A program made the translations under genes and the position numbers. DNA of 64,000 nt, from assembly GCF_016735515.1 (NCBI RefSeq), contig NZ_JAERQZ010000001.1, forward strand, positions 4,576,746-4,640,745. The letters run 5' to 3'. This DNA is from Piscinibacter sp. HJYY11 (GTDB lineage: Bacteria > Pseudomonadota > Gammaproteobacteria > Burkholderiales > Burkholderiaceae_C). The notes beneath the pieces are model-generated. The model did not search any database, was not told the DNA's origin, and worked only from the letters and a program-made list of their open reading frames with translations. Below, one piece after another: positions 1-8,990 of this stretch; positions within the stretch are counted from its first letter, which is position 1; each line of letters opens with the position of its first letter.

Positions 1-1015
1 TCGGCCCGAGGATCGCCGCGGCGACACCTGTCAGGAGCAGGAACCAGACAGGCGCGGCCCACACCTTCTGCAGCGCCAGACGCGTGGCGGCCGAGAACAT
101 GCTGTGGAACAGGTAGATGGCGAAGGAGTAGTAGCCGATCCAGGCCAGCCAACCCACCCGCAGGTTCAGACGCAGCAGGGTCACACAGATCGTCGCGCCG
201 AACAGCAGCTCATAGGCGCTGAACGGGGCGGGCATGGGCTGCTTGGCGAGTCTCAGGTAGATGATGGCCGCGGCGCTCGACACCAGGAGCGCAGGCACGA
301 CCCACGGGTGGCGCTGATTGCCGTCGAATCGGTTCGCCCACACGCCCAGCAGGAAGTAGGGCAGCAGGTAGCCAGACCCCTGCAGGCCGAAATAGATCGG
401 CAGCGGGTGCAGGAGGTGAAGCGTGACGGCGCCAGCGAAGATCGCAAGAAAGCCCGCTTCGGTCGACATCAGCCCGAGCGTCTCGACAATCATGATGCCG
501 AGGAAGACGAAGAACAGCGACTCCAGGAACCAGTAGTGCGAGACCGGGATGACGTGCAGCAGCTTCCAGTGGATCACCTCGGTGGTGTTGACCCCCGGGG
601 TGTTGATCTGGATCAGCGCGTAGGCCGTTCCGACGAGCAGCATCGGCACCAGCAGGCGCCGGATCTTGCTGCCGACGAATTCGGTTGCATTGCCCTTGTA
701 GGGCCGCCACGCGTACACGAAGCCGGACAGGAATGCGAACAGCGGCATGCGTGCGAACACCAGCAGTTCGTTGAAGATGCGAAGCGGGTCGCCATGGGGA
801 ACCTTCAGGCCCGCGCCAGCGTCGTGCCCGATCACGTGATAGGTGGCCAGCAGCAGACACGCCAGTCCGCGCAGCGTGTCGATCGGCAGGTTGCGGCTGC
901 CGGATTTGGAAGCACCGCCGTCGCTCACCGAGGCCGGGCTCTCTGTCGTCTTGGCCAGGGTGGTGCTGGCCATCGGGCTGCTGACCGAGCTCCTGAGCGT
1001 GAGGGTTGGTTTCAT
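1..1015 (-). CDS. Membrane acyltransferase, family 3 (partial, C-terminus beyond window)
   Basis: Translating the minus strand from the ATG at 1015 gives an open frame of 338 codons that runs off the left edge without a stop. After about 40 polar residues comes the family-3 signature: PIDTLRGLACLLLATYHVIG, then RMPLFAFLSGFVYAWR. The later part is rich in hydrophobic segments, with YSFAIYLFHSMF near the edge. Such proteins O-acylate glycans from the inner membrane. It is the last visible gene of the minus-strand EPS operon, 14 bp after the DUF5672 gene, so it probably acylates this polysaccharide. The acyl group and the sugar cannot be read from sequence. Confidence 0.88.
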   Translation of the reverse strand, partial: MKPTLTLRSSVSSPMASTTLAKTTESPASVSDGGASKSGSRNLPIDTLRGLACLLLATYHVIGHDAGAGLKVPHGDPLRIFNELLVFARMPLFAFLSGFVYAWRPYKGNATEFVGSKIRRLLVPMLLVGTAYALIQINTPGVNTTEVIHWKLLHVIPVSHYWFLESLFFVFLGIMIVETLGLMSTEAGFLAIFAGAVTLHLLHPLPIYFGLQGSGYLLPYFLLGVWANRFDGNQRHPWVVPALLVSSAAAIIYLRLAKQPMPAPFSAYELLFGATICVTLLRLNLRVGWLAWIGYYSFAIYLFHSMFSAATRLALQKVWAAPVWFLLLTGVAAAILGP

Positions 1016-1029
1016 CACGGTTTTCCTCG

Positions 1030-1914
1030 CTACGTCGCGATCGATCCGGACGTCTGGGCGGTCGCTGCGGCCGGCTTGACCAGCGCGTCGAGCGAAATGC
1101 CCAGGCCCGAAAAGATCGGCCTCCATTCCTCCGGGTGCAGCTTTTGCCAGGCGTGGCATCCGAAGGGAAGCCGGCCTTGGTTGAGTTGCTGGGCCGTGGC
1201 CGGGAACATCTCCCAGGCAAAGCCCGCTGCCTCTCGGAAAGACGGTACTTTTACACGTGGCAGATAACGGTTAGCCTCGATGCTGAAGAACAGATCTTCA
1301 TGATGGACTTTTCCGTCCTCTGCGCAATACTCATTCACGGTGGTGGCCATGCGTTTCAGCACACTTCTCATGGCTTTGACGCGACGCAAGGAGAAGCCAC
1401 CGTTACCGACGGCATACATGTACTGCCCCTTGTGCGCCCCGCGCGACGCCGGGTCGATCCGGTTGGTCCAGCGATAGTAATACTGGCGCGCGCGGATGTA
1501 GACCTCACGCAGGCGGGTCGGCACGCCCGGCACGGGCAGCCAGGGGGCGCCGACATAGTCGTAGTCGGCTTGGCACCACTGGCCCAGCTCGTCGCGGAAC
1601 ACGAACGCATCCAGCTGGTGGATCAGGATGTAGTCGTATTCCGCGAAGCGTGCGTAGAAGTCATCCGAAAGCATCAGGCGGTTGTAGCCGGCGATGCCCC
1701 GGAAGTAGGCATCGTCGAAACTTTCCGTCCGGGTGATGCCGAAGCGGCTGCAGATGTCACTGAGGTCGAGCGAGCCGGGCTTGACGAGCACCGTGTCATG
1801 CGCCGCGAGCACCTTGCGGCATTGGGCCAGCGAGACTTCCTCGAAGGGGCGCAGCTGTGCCTGGTAGCACGGGATGACCACGCAGACGGTCGGTGCAGGT
1901 GACGGGCGCTTCAC
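1030..1914 (-). CDS. DUF5672 family, glycosyltransferase-like protein
   Basis: A 294-residue soluble protein. It opens with VCVVIPCYQ, a GT-A-like first strand, and carries DYILIHQLDAFVF, DYDYVGAPWLP and VGNGGFSLRRVKAM, the pattern I associate with DUF5672 proteins found in polysaccharide loci. The acidic HEDLFFS segment near residue 200 could be part of a donor or metal site. It lies between the flippase (16 bp upstream) and an acyltransferase (14 bp downstream) in the same operon. A role as sugar transferase for the repeat unit is inferred from the fold-like signature and the context. Donor and acceptor are unknown. Confidence 0.75.
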   Translation of the reverse strand: MKRPSPAPTVCVVIPCYQAQLRPFEEVSLAQCRKVLAAHDTVLVKPGSLDLSDICSRFGITRTESFDDAYFRGIAGYNRLMLSDDFYARFAEYDYILIHQLDAFVFRDELGQWCQADYDYVGAPWLPVPGVPTRLREVYIRARQYYYRWTNRIDPASRGAHKGQYMYAVGNGGFSLRRVKAMRSVLKRMATTVNEYCAEDGKVHHEDLFFSIEANRYLPRVKVPSFREAAGFAWEMFPATAQQLNQGRLPFGCHAWQKLHPEEWRPIFSGLGISLDALVKPAAATAQTSGSIAT

Positions 1915-1930
1915 GACACGGGCCTCCGGG

Positions 1931-3295
1931 TCAGCGGACGATGATCGTCCAGAGGTGGTTGACGACCCAGCCCAGGCCCAGGCCCGCGGCCAGCGCGATG
2001 GGAAGGTACATGTCGTTCCGCAGGCTGTTCAGGCCGTTCTTGCTGCGGAACCAGATCGCGATCGGCCAGTGCACGAAGGAGCTTGCGACGATGGCCCAGA
2101 GGGCGCCGTTCAACCCGGCCAGCTCGTGGCCGAGCGGCAACCCGACCAGCAAGACGACGACGCGGGGGAAGTTGGCCATCGGCAGGAGCTCGGTACGGCC
2201 CATGGCGATGTAGATCTGCTCGGCCACGAGGAAGCGGGCACCGATGGAGCCGATCGCCAGCAGCGCGAAGATGTGCGCCGCGCCCTGGTAGCGCGGGTCG
2301 TACATGACTTCGATGATCACGTCGCTGGCGAGGAAGATGAAGCCGGCCAGCGAGCCGATGCACAGGTCGGTGAGTTGCTGGAACTTCCGGTACACCGAAG
2401 GCAGCTGCTCCGGACGGTCGCGCACGATCTCGCTGAAGGTCGGCAGCATGACCTGGGCGAGCAGCGTGGACAGCGCCGCCTGGGCCATGCCGGCGAGCCC
2501 GAACGCGATCGAATACAGGCCGAGCGTCGTGCTGTCGAAGAGGCCGCTGAGCAGCAGCCGGTCACCCGCCAGTGCGACGAGGCTGATGATGGATGACATC
2601 ATCACCCACTTGCCCTTGCGGATCAGCTCGTCGAAAGCTTCCTTTTCGAGCATCAGCTTGGCACGCGGCCCGTCGAGGAAGATGTGGCTCAGCACGCAGC
2701 GGAAGCCGGCGGCGACGATGCTGCCCAGCACCAGGGCCCACACCGAGCGGGTGAGGTAGGCGGCCACGATCATCGCGAGCGTCGAGAAGAGCTGCGCCCC
2801 GAAGTCGATGGTCGCGACCTTGCGCAGGTTGAGGTTGCGCTCGGCGAGCTTGCCGTTCACCGAACCGAAACCGATCAGCACCATGGCGAAGGTGGTGGCG
2901 ACGATCAGCCACGGCAGGCGCGCATCGTCGTAGACCGAGCCTTCCTTGAAGACGTGGTGGGCCTGGCCGATCGCCACGCCGGCCGCCATGACCATCGAGA
3001 ACACCCAGATCACCAGGCCGCGGATGATCTGAAGCGTCCACGCGGTGTTGAGAAACGCCTTCTCGTGGCCGCGCTTGCTCTGCACGATGACCTGGCCGCT
3101 GCCCACGTCGAAGACGAGGTTGAGCGTCAGCTGCAGCGCGGCGATCACCGCCATCAGGCCGAAGGCCTCGGGCATCAGCAGGCGCGTGAGCACGAGGTTG
3201 CCCGCCAGGCGCAGCACCTGCCCCGTGATGTGGCCGCCGCCAGACCAGGCGCCGGCCCGCAGGCTGCGACGGCGAAGTGAGCTTGCGATCTTCAT
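1931..3295 (-). CDS. Wzx-like polysaccharide flippase (PST/MOP family)
   Basis: A 454-residue polytopic membrane protein. The N-terminal RAGAWSGGGHITGQVLRLAGNL and TRLLMPEAFGLMAV patterns are typical of PST-type lipid-linked oligosaccharide flippases of the WzxC/AmsL kind. Hydrophobic segments are spread along the whole protein. It should move undecaprenyl-linked repeat units across the inner membrane. It follows the Wzy/ligase-like gene by 22 bp, so flippase and polymerase are co-transcribed with the exosortase and export genes. I leave out the symbol because substrate-named homologues cannot be told apart here. Confidence 0.87.
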   Translation of the reverse strand: MKIASSLRRRSLRAGAWSGGGHITGQVLRLAGNLVLTRLLMPEAFGLMAVIAALQLTLNLVFDVGSGQVIVQSKRGHEKAFLNTAWTLQIIRGLVIWVFSMVMAAGVAIGQAHHVFKEGSVYDDARLPWLIVATTFAMVLIGFGSVNGKLAERNLNLRKVATIDFGAQLFSTLAMIVAAYLTRSVWALVLGSIVAAGFRCVLSHIFLDGPRAKLMLEKEAFDELIRKGKWVMMSSIISLVALAGDRLLLSGLFDSTTLGLYSIAFGLAGMAQAALSTLLAQVMLPTFSEIVRDRPEQLPSVYRKFQQLTDLCIGSLAGFIFLASDVIIEVMYDPRYQGAAHIFALLAIGSIGARFLVAEQIYIAMGRTELLPMANFPRVVVLLVGLPLGHELAGLNGALWAIVASSFVHWPIAIWFRSKNGLNSLRNDMYLPIALAAGLGLGWVVNHLWTIIVR

Positions 3296-3317
3296 GGACG
3301 GTTGCAGGACGAATGGC

Positions 3318-4892
3318 TCATCGGGCGGCGCGCGGGCTGTGCGGTTTGCCCATCGGGCGCATCGCTTGGGGCTCGAGGTTGGACGAGACGCCCGGGCGTC
3401 GCGACGGTGCCGCTTCCTGTTGGGCCACCAGTCGCAGGTAGCCCATGCACATGCCCAGGACCGACCAGTACAGGATGGGGATGAAGACGATGGACGAGAC
3501 CGTGCCGATCGTCACCAGGATGCTGATGACCGCCGCGAGGAGCGCGCGCCCCAGCAGGTGCAGCTCGCTCTGGCTGTCGAGCACGAACAGGCTGCGCAGC
3601 ATGCCGAGGATGGCGATCACGAAGGGCATGAGGAAGAGTGTCAGTCCCACCAGGCCGCTGCGCAGCGCCACGAAGATGTAGGTGTTGACCACGTCGATGA
3701 TGCCGTCGCTGCCGCGCATCTGTTCCATGTCGGCATGCAGGCCGAGCGAGCCGAACCACGGGTAGTGGCCGATCACGCCGAGCGACACGTCGAGCAGCCG
3801 CGAGCGGAAATCGACCGTGCCGGCGTCGACCGTGCCCACGAACGGCAGGTAGTCGATCATCTTGGCGGCTTGGGGTGTCATGGCCAGGAAGGGCAGGGCC
3901 AGCACGCCGATGATGAGGGTCTTGCTCAGCTTGCCGCCCACATTGGGGCCGGTGACGAGCAGGAACGCCAGGCCAGCCGCCGCGCCCACCCAGGGGCCGC
4001 GCGACAACGGGCCGATGAGGCCGGCCAGCAGGCAGAGGAAGCCGAGCGCCAGCCAGACGGTCTTGGTCGTCGAGCGTCGCAGGAAGGCCAGCAGACAGAT
4101 CGCCACGGCCATCACGTAGCCGAGCACGATCGGCTGGCCGGCGGTGGCCACCGCCCGCAGCAGCTCGCCGCCGCGCGACAGGTTGTTGGTCAGGCCCCAG
4201 TACGGCTGCGCGAGCATCTGCGGCACGGTCGAATAGAGCAGCCAGTGGCGAATCATCTCGAAGAACGACACCGGCGCCATGATGCAGGCGGCCACCACGA
4301 ACGACATCAGCACATCGCGGTACTCGGCGAGGTTGCGGATGCGACTGCCCACGTAGTAGGGCAGCACCGCCCCGGCGATCGAGTACGACGCCAGCCGCAG
4401 CACATTGGTGAAACTTGTCTCCATGAACTGCAGCACGAGCTGCAGCAGGGTGAAGGCCAGCACGAACTTGTCGGCGGTGGTGCTGCCCAGGGCCGGCACG
4501 CCCGGCTCGCGGCGCAGCTTCCACCACAGGGGCAGCAGCAGCAGCAGCGACAGCCAGAACACATGGTCGATGAGGACCAGCGTCGCACCGAAGATGCCGA
4601 AGCCCGGCACCGAGACCGGAAACGGCGGGATGACGAACAGGATGAAAAAGAACAGCGCGAAGCGGTTGGCGTCCTTGTGGGCGACGAAGAGGATCAGCGC
4701 CGCGCTGATCGCCGCATACAGCCAGTAGTTGCGCGAGAGGAAGGCGGCCAGCGTGATCGCCACCCAGAGCAAGGCCCGGCGCTTGTAGTCCTCGGGCCGG
4801 ATCGCCCGCTCGGTGGCAAGCGGCCGTGACAGCACCAGCACCGCCACCGCGAAGAACAGCAACACCACCAAGGCCTTGAGGTGCGACGACAT
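3318..4892 (-). CDS. O-antigen ligase/polymerase-like membrane protein (Wzy_C type)
   Basis: A 524-residue protein with hydrophobic segments at both ends and a large soluble loop in its C-terminal half, the general layout of O-antigen ligases and Wzy polymerases. Features include IGPLSRGPWVGAAAGLAFLL, an SRGxW-like motif common in this superfamily, and a loop containing FRSRLLDVSLGVIGHYPWFG. The start lies 2 bp after the exosortase stop. Its position next to xrtB fits a polymerase of an exosortase EPS system, or an exosortase-associated ligase. The sequence alone does not separate these two. Confidence 0.8.
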   Translation of the reverse strand: MSSHLKALVVLLFFAVAVLVLSRPLATERAIRPEDYKRRALLWVAITLAAFLSRNYWLYAAISAALILFVAHKDANRFALFFFILFVIPPFPVSVPGFGIFGATLVLIDHVFWLSLLLLLPLWWKLRREPGVPALGSTTADKFVLAFTLLQLVLQFMETSFTNVLRLASYSIAGAVLPYYVGSRIRNLAEYRDVLMSFVVAACIMAPVSFFEMIRHWLLYSTVPQMLAQPYWGLTNNLSRGGELLRAVATAGQPIVLGYVMAVAICLLAFLRRSTTKTVWLALGFLCLLAGLIGPLSRGPWVGAAAGLAFLLVTGPNVGGKLSKTLIIGVLALPFLAMTPQAAKMIDYLPFVGTVDAGTVDFRSRLLDVSLGVIGHYPWFGSLGLHADMEQMRGSDGIIDVVNTYIFVALRSGLVGLTLFLMPFVIAILGMLRSLFVLDSQSELHLLGRALLAAVISILVTIGTVSSIVFIPILYWSVLGMCMGYLRLVAQQEAAPSRRPGVSSNLEPQAMRPMGKPHSPRAAR

Positions 4893-4894
4893 GG

Positions 4895-5791
4895 TCAGGC
4901 ATCCCGGCCACCGGCCATGTGACGGCGTTGCGTCACCGCGGTGAGCAGTGCGTCGAGTCCGAACAGGAAGGCCAGCGCCGCCAGCATCAGGACCAGCCCT
5001 GCCGCACCGTGCAGGAAGCCCTGACCGGCCTCGTCGCTCACGTGGTACGTCACGAGCACGAGCGTGATCACGCGGACGATGTTGGCCACGAAGGCGATCG
5101 GCAGGATGGCCGCCACCATGATCCCCGCATGCAGACGCGAGACCGCCGGCTTCAGGTGGATGAAGAGCGCCCCGACCGCGGCCAGGCTGAACATCGAGTT
5201 GAGGCCGGAGCAGGCATCTGCCACGAGCAACTGGTAAGGACCGATCGAGATCATCACGCCTTCACGGGCGATCGGGTAGCCGACGCGGTAGAGGAGCTCC
5301 ACCACCAGGACCGAGATCCAGTTCTTCAGCGGGCCGGTGAGCGCATCGACCAGGCTCGCGGGCAGCGGCACCATGAACAGCAGATAAAAGAGCGGGAACC
5401 AGGCCGCGCGCAACGTTGGCCGCCCGCCGAGCAGCGCAAGGCTTCCGGCCAGCACCAGCGGCTGCGAGAAGAACTCCATGCTCGCGACCGAGAAGGTGCG
5501 CCCCAGCCCATAGATCAGCATGCCCGCCACGAAGAGCGGCCAGCCGAGCCCGGGCGACGACGTCGTGGCGGCCGCCAGGATCCGGTCGCGCGAGCGCCAG
5601 AAGAGCCAGGCCGTGAGTGCCAGGATGATGGGGCCGTGCGCCAGCTCGTCGCTCTGCCAGAGTTCCTGACTCGCCGACCAGTAGACCGGCAGGTACATCG
5701 CGGCCAGACCGATCAGGAGCACGCGCCAGGGCAGCGCTGAACGGCTGTGGATCGCCGCCACGTCGGCCCCTGGCATACCCACCTGGCTCAC
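4895..5791 (-). CDS. xrtB: Exosortase B
   Basis: A 298-residue polytopic membrane protein with the exosortase catalytic triad in order: Cys194 in ADACSGLNSM, Arg240 in FVANIVRV and His261 in GQGFLHGAAG. Exosortases cut PEP-CTERM sorting tails, and their genes sit with EPS genes (EpsH in Methylobacillus methanolan synthesis). The neighbours epsG, epsF, epsE, epsD and epsI are the partners that define the type-B system. The start overlaps the epsG stop as ATGA. None of the proteins encoded in this window ends in a PEP-CTERM motif, so substrates must be encoded elsewhere. Assignment to type B rests on context as well as sequence. Confidence 0.92.
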   Translation of the reverse strand: MSQVGMPGADVAAIHSRSALPWRVLLIGLAAMYLPVYWSASQELWQSDELAHGPIILALTAWLFWRSRDRILAAATTSSPGLGWPLFVAGMLIYGLGRTFSVASMEFFSQPLVLAGSLALLGGRPTLRAAWFPLFYLLFMVPLPASLVDALTGPLKNWISVLVVELLYRVGYPIAREGVMISIGPYQLLVADACSGLNSMFSLAAVGALFIHLKPAVSRLHAGIMVAAILPIAFVANIVRVITLVLVTYHVSDEAGQGFLHGAAGLVLMLAALAFLFGLDALLTAVTQRRHMAGGRDA

Positions 5792-6690
5792 GAACGCGAC
5801 CCGGACTTCTTGTCCTTGACGAAAGGCGCGTCCACCAGCACCGAGCCCACCACCTTCACCCCGGCGTCCTGCATCAGGTCGACCAGCTCCTGGAACTCGG
5901 ACGTGCGGGTCATGTTGTTGCGCGCGACCACGAGCGCCGCGCCGGCGAAGCGGGCCAGCAGCGTCACGTCGGCGCCGGTGGTCATGGCGGGCGTGTCGAT
6001 GATGACGACGTCGAACGCCGACATGCTTTGCTCGAGGATGCGGTCGAACGACGAGCGCCCGAGCAGTTCTTCCGGGTTGGGCGGAATCGGACCCGAGGGC
6101 AGCACGGCCAGCCCCGGGATGCCCGGCACGAGCTTGATGACCTGGTCCTGGGTGCGTCCGGTCAGCAGGTTCGACAGGCCCGTCTGGTTCTCGATCTTGA
6201 AGAGCAGGTTCTGCCGCGGGTTGCGCAGGTCGCCGTCGATCAGCAGCGTGCGTTCCTTGGCCTGGGCAAAGGTCACGGCCAGGTTGGCGGCCAGCAGGCT
6301 GCGGCCCTCGCCGGGGCGTGTGCCGACCACGGCCAGTGCAGCGCGCGACGTGCCTTCCTTGAACCAGCGCAGCTGCAGCTGGCTGCGCAGCGACCGCAGG
6401 CGTTCGCCTTCCGGGCTGAAAGGCCGGTAGGCCACCACCACCTCGTCGCTCACCGGGTGACCCGGGCCGCTCAGGTATGGATAGTCGAACTGGAGCGACA
6501 GCGCGTAGAAGATGTCGGCTTCGCTCAGCAGGCCAAGCTGCATGCCGGCATCGCCGAAGCGCAGCTCATGCTCCTTCTGGAAGTTGATGATGCGCTCGAC
6601 GTCTGCCAACGCGAGCCGGCCCGAATTGACGAGGATCGCTCCGATGGATCGGTCGGCCTCGCGCGCCTTGCCCGAGGACATGGTGGCCAT
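5788..6690 (-). CDS. epsG: Chain-length-determinant P-loop kinase, EpsG family
   Basis: A 300-residue cytoplasmic protein of the BY-kinase/EpsG type, the ATPase partner of the EpsF copolymerase. An N-terminal region of about 85 residues resembles a general-secretion (GspE N-terminal-like) segment. The P-loop GTRPGEGRS spans residues 123-131, Walker A' LLIDGDLRNPR follows near 149-159, and VVIIDTPA supplies Walker B. Arg130 stands where most P-loops have Lys. I recall Arg here in other EpsG proteins. The C-terminus, ending KDKKSGSRS, lacks the tyrosine cluster of Wzc/CapB kinases. It overlaps epsF (TGATG) and xrtB (ATGA). Confidence 0.88.
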   Translation of the reverse strand: MATMSSGKAREADRSIGAILVNSGRLALADVERIINFQKEHELRFGDAGMQLGLLSEADIFYALSLQFDYPYLSGPGHPVSDEVVVAYRPFSPEGERLRSLRSQLQLRWFKEGTSRAALAVVGTRPGEGRSLLAANLAVTFAQAKERTLLIDGDLRNPRQNLLFKIENQTGLSNLLTGRTQDQVIKLVPGIPGLAVLPSGPIPPNPEELLGRSSFDRILEQSMSAFDVVIIDTPAMTTGADVTLLARFAGAALVVARNNMTRTSEFQELVDLMQDAGVKVVGSVLVDAPFVKDKKSGSRS

Positions 6691-8138
6691 CAGGTGCCCT
6701 CGTCCAAGGTGAGCTGCGGTTTCATGGGGGCTCGGCCGAGTGCGAGCGGCGCGCCCGCGCGGTAGTGCGCGCGGCGCCCACGCCCACGGTCAGCCCGTGG
6801 CGAGATCACGCCGAGCACCGGCACGCCTTCGACGATGGCCAGGTCATCGGTGCTGCGCACACGCCGGTCGACCAGCTCCCAGCCCAGCGCTGCACCGATG
6901 GCCAGCAGCAGGCCGATGGCCACCGCGGCCATCATGTTCTTGGGAATGTTGGGGGCCGAGTGGGACAGCGGTTCGACGGCCGGCGTGAGCACACGCGCGC
7001 TTGCTTGGTCGGCCTGGCTTTCGAGCGAGACCTGGCTGCGACGGGTGGCCACGGCCTCGTAGGCGCGCTGCGCAGTTTCGAGGTCGCGCTGCAGCAGCGC
7101 CATTTCGTCGCGTTGGGCGCGCAGCGAGAGCACGACGCGCTTCTGGGTTTCGAGGTCGGCGTTGAGCTGCGAAATCTTCTGCGTGGTGACCCGGTTCACC
7201 GTGGCGGTGACGCCAGACACACGGCGCATCTCGGAGGTGATCTGCTGGTTCAGCGTGGCGATCTGGGCCTCGAGTTGCAGGCGCTGCGGGTGCTGCGACC
7301 CGACGATGCTGCTGATCTCGCTCAGCTTGGTCTCGGCACGGGCCAGTTCGGACTTGAGGCCTTGCACCACGGTGCTGCTTTGCACGTCGGGTGAGGTCTC
7401 GGTGCCGGTGTTGCGCTGGCGGCTGGAGGTGTCGGCGAGCTCCGCCTGGGCGGAGGCGAGCTGCGACATGATGGCGTTGAGCTTCGAGCTCTCGACGTCG
7501 ACACGTTCATCGGTGGCCACGATGCCGCGCTCGCGCTGGAAGGTCGACAGCTTGCGCTGCGCTTCCTCGAACTGGGCACGAAGGACCTTCTGACGCTCGT
7601 CGAAGAAGGTGCCGTACTGCCGGGTTGGCTCGAGGCGCAACTCGACGCTGAACTCGATGTAGGCGCGGGCAAAGGCGTTGGCCACCTCGGCCACGAAGCG
7701 CGGGTCGGAGCCGGTGAACGAGATGTCGATGAGGTTGGTGCCGCGAGCGGGGGTCACCGTCAGGCCGCTGCGCAGCATGAAGCCGTAGAAGGTCTCGATC
7801 GGCACGCGCCCTTGCGTCGCCTGGCGCCAGCGGGCCACGGCGGCCGGGCCTTCAGTCAGGCCGAGCATCTTCACCACGCGGCCGGCGAGGCGGTCGCTCT
7901 GGATGATCTCGACCTGCGTGCCCAGGAATTCGCGCGATGCGATCGATGGCATCAGCGTCGCGACCAGCGGGTCGGCGCGCACGTCGAGCAGGAGCGAGGT
8001 CTCGGCGGTGTACTTCTTCGGCATCCGCATCGAGACCAGGAAGGCCGCGGCCAGGATGAGCAGGAAGATGCTGACCACCACCGGCCAGCGCAGCCGGAGG
8101 ATGAGGAGGATCTGACGAGGAGAAAGGCTGTTGCCCAT
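6690..8138 (-). CDS. epsF: Chain-length-determinant protein, EpsF family (Wzz/Wzc N-terminal type)
   Basis: A 482-residue inner-membrane polysaccharide copolymerase. An N-terminal membrane segment after LRLRWPVVVS is followed by the Wzz-type periplasmic domain (KKYTAETSLLLDV) and long heptad-rich helices at about residues 170-370. A second membrane segment near residue 400 (NIPKNMMAAVAIGLLLAIG) and a short cytoplasmic tail complete it. There is no kinase domain; that is encoded separately by epsG, the split arrangement typical of exosortase EPS loci. It should control chain length and bridge the polymerase to the EpsE export channel. It starts 6 bp after epsE. Confidence 0.92.
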   Translation of the reverse strand: MGNSLSPRQILLILRLRWPVVVSIFLLILAAAFLVSMRMPKKYTAETSLLLDVRADPLVATLMPSIASREFLGTQVEIIQSDRLAGRVVKMLGLTEGPAAVARWRQATQGRVPIETFYGFMLRSGLTVTPARGTNLIDISFTGSDPRFVAEVANAFARAYIEFSVELRLEPTRQYGTFFDERQKVLRAQFEEAQRKLSTFQRERGIVATDERVDVESSKLNAIMSQLASAQAELADTSSRQRNTGTETSPDVQSSTVVQGLKSELARAETKLSEISSIVGSQHPQRLQLEAQIATLNQQITSEMRRVSGVTATVNRVTTQKISQLNADLETQKRVVLSLRAQRDEMALLQRDLETAQRAYEAVATRRSQVSLESQADQASARVLTPAVEPLSHSAPNIPKNMMAAVAIGLLLAIGAALGWELVDRRVRSTDDLAIVEGVPVLGVISPRADRGRGRRAHYRAGAPLALGRAPMKPQLTLDEGT

Positions 8139-8144
8139 GGTGGT

Positions 8145-8990
8145 TCAGAAGATCGATTCGCGGACGTACACCACGTCATCCGGACGAAGGGTGTCCGTCA
8201 TTTTGACTTCGAGGACCTCAACCTTGCCTTCAGCGTTGCGACGGTGCACCCGCAATCCGCGTTCCGTTCCGCGCTGCGTGACACCGCCCGCAGTCGCCAA
8301 CGCCTGCATGACGCTCATGCCGCGCTCCAGCCGCAACGAGCCGGGACGCGCCACCTCTCCATAGAGATAGACGACGGGCGCGCGTTCCACCCACACCACG
8401 TCTCCGTTCTGGAGAACGATGTCCTCGCCGCGCCGGTCGGGGGCAAAGATGGAGGGCAGGTCGAACTCGGTGCGGTACGGGCGGCCGTTGCGGCGGCCGA
8501 TCACCACCACCGTGTCCGAGCCGCCCGAGCTGATGCCGCCGGCATTGGCCAGCACGTCGGTGAGGCGGGTGTCCGCTTGCTCGAGGGGAAAGCGGCCGGG
8601 CCGGCCCACGTTGCCGAGCACCGACACCTGGTGCCCGCGCACCTGCGTGACGAGGATCGACACCTGCGGCTGCTTGACGAAGTTGCCGTCGCGCAAACCG
8701 TCTGCGATGCGCTTTTCTGCCTGCGGCAAGGTCATGCCGCCGACGCTGACAACGCCCAGCAACGGGAAGGAGATGTGTCCCGTTTCGCTCACGCGCGCTT
8801 CGAGTGAGAGGTCGGCGTTCTGGAACACGGTGATGCGGATGACGTCGCCGGTCGCCAGGCGGTACTGCGGGCTTGCCGTGCCAGCGGTTTGAGGCGCGGA
8901 TGTCGTCTGGGCGACGCCTGGAAGCGCGGCCGCGGCCCACAGGGCCGAGGCGAGGACGACGATGTCGAGATACCGACGCGTGAAGATCAT
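8145..8990 (-). CDS. epsE: Polysaccharide export outer-membrane protein, Wza-like EpsE
   Basis: A 281-residue secreted protein. I chose the ATG at 8990 because it gives a signal peptide (RRYLDIVVLASALWAAAALPG then VAQ) and overlaps the epsD stop as ATGA; the frame stays open upstream only as a shadow inside epsD. A Poly_export domain (YRLATGDVIRITVFQNADLS) is followed by SLBB-type repeats, for example HQVSVLGNVGRPGRFPL and PVVYLYGEVARPGSLRL. It should form the outer-membrane pore for the polysaccharide, working with EpsF/EpsG. Confidence 0.92.
   Translation of the reverse strand: MIFTRRYLDIVVLASALWAAAALPGVAQTTSAPQTAGTASPQYRLATGDVIRITVFQNADLSLEARVSETGHISFPLLGVVSVGGMTLPQAEKRIADGLRDGNFVKQPQVSILVTQVRGHQVSVLGNVGRPGRFPLEQADTRLTDVLANAGGISSGGSDTVVVIGRRNGRPYRTEFDLPSIFAPDRRGEDIVLQNGDVVWVERAPVVYLYGEVARPGSLRLERGMSVMQALATAGGVTQRGTERGLRVHRRNAEGKVEVLEVKMTDTLRPDDVVYVRESIF

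Noticed and set aside
3045..4829. Long plus-strand frames antisense to the flippase and polymerase genes, and 11317-13221 antisense to the beta-helix gene
   Set aside because: Low-complexity, charged translations without family motifs; the opposite strand encodes clear membrane or beta-helix proteins.
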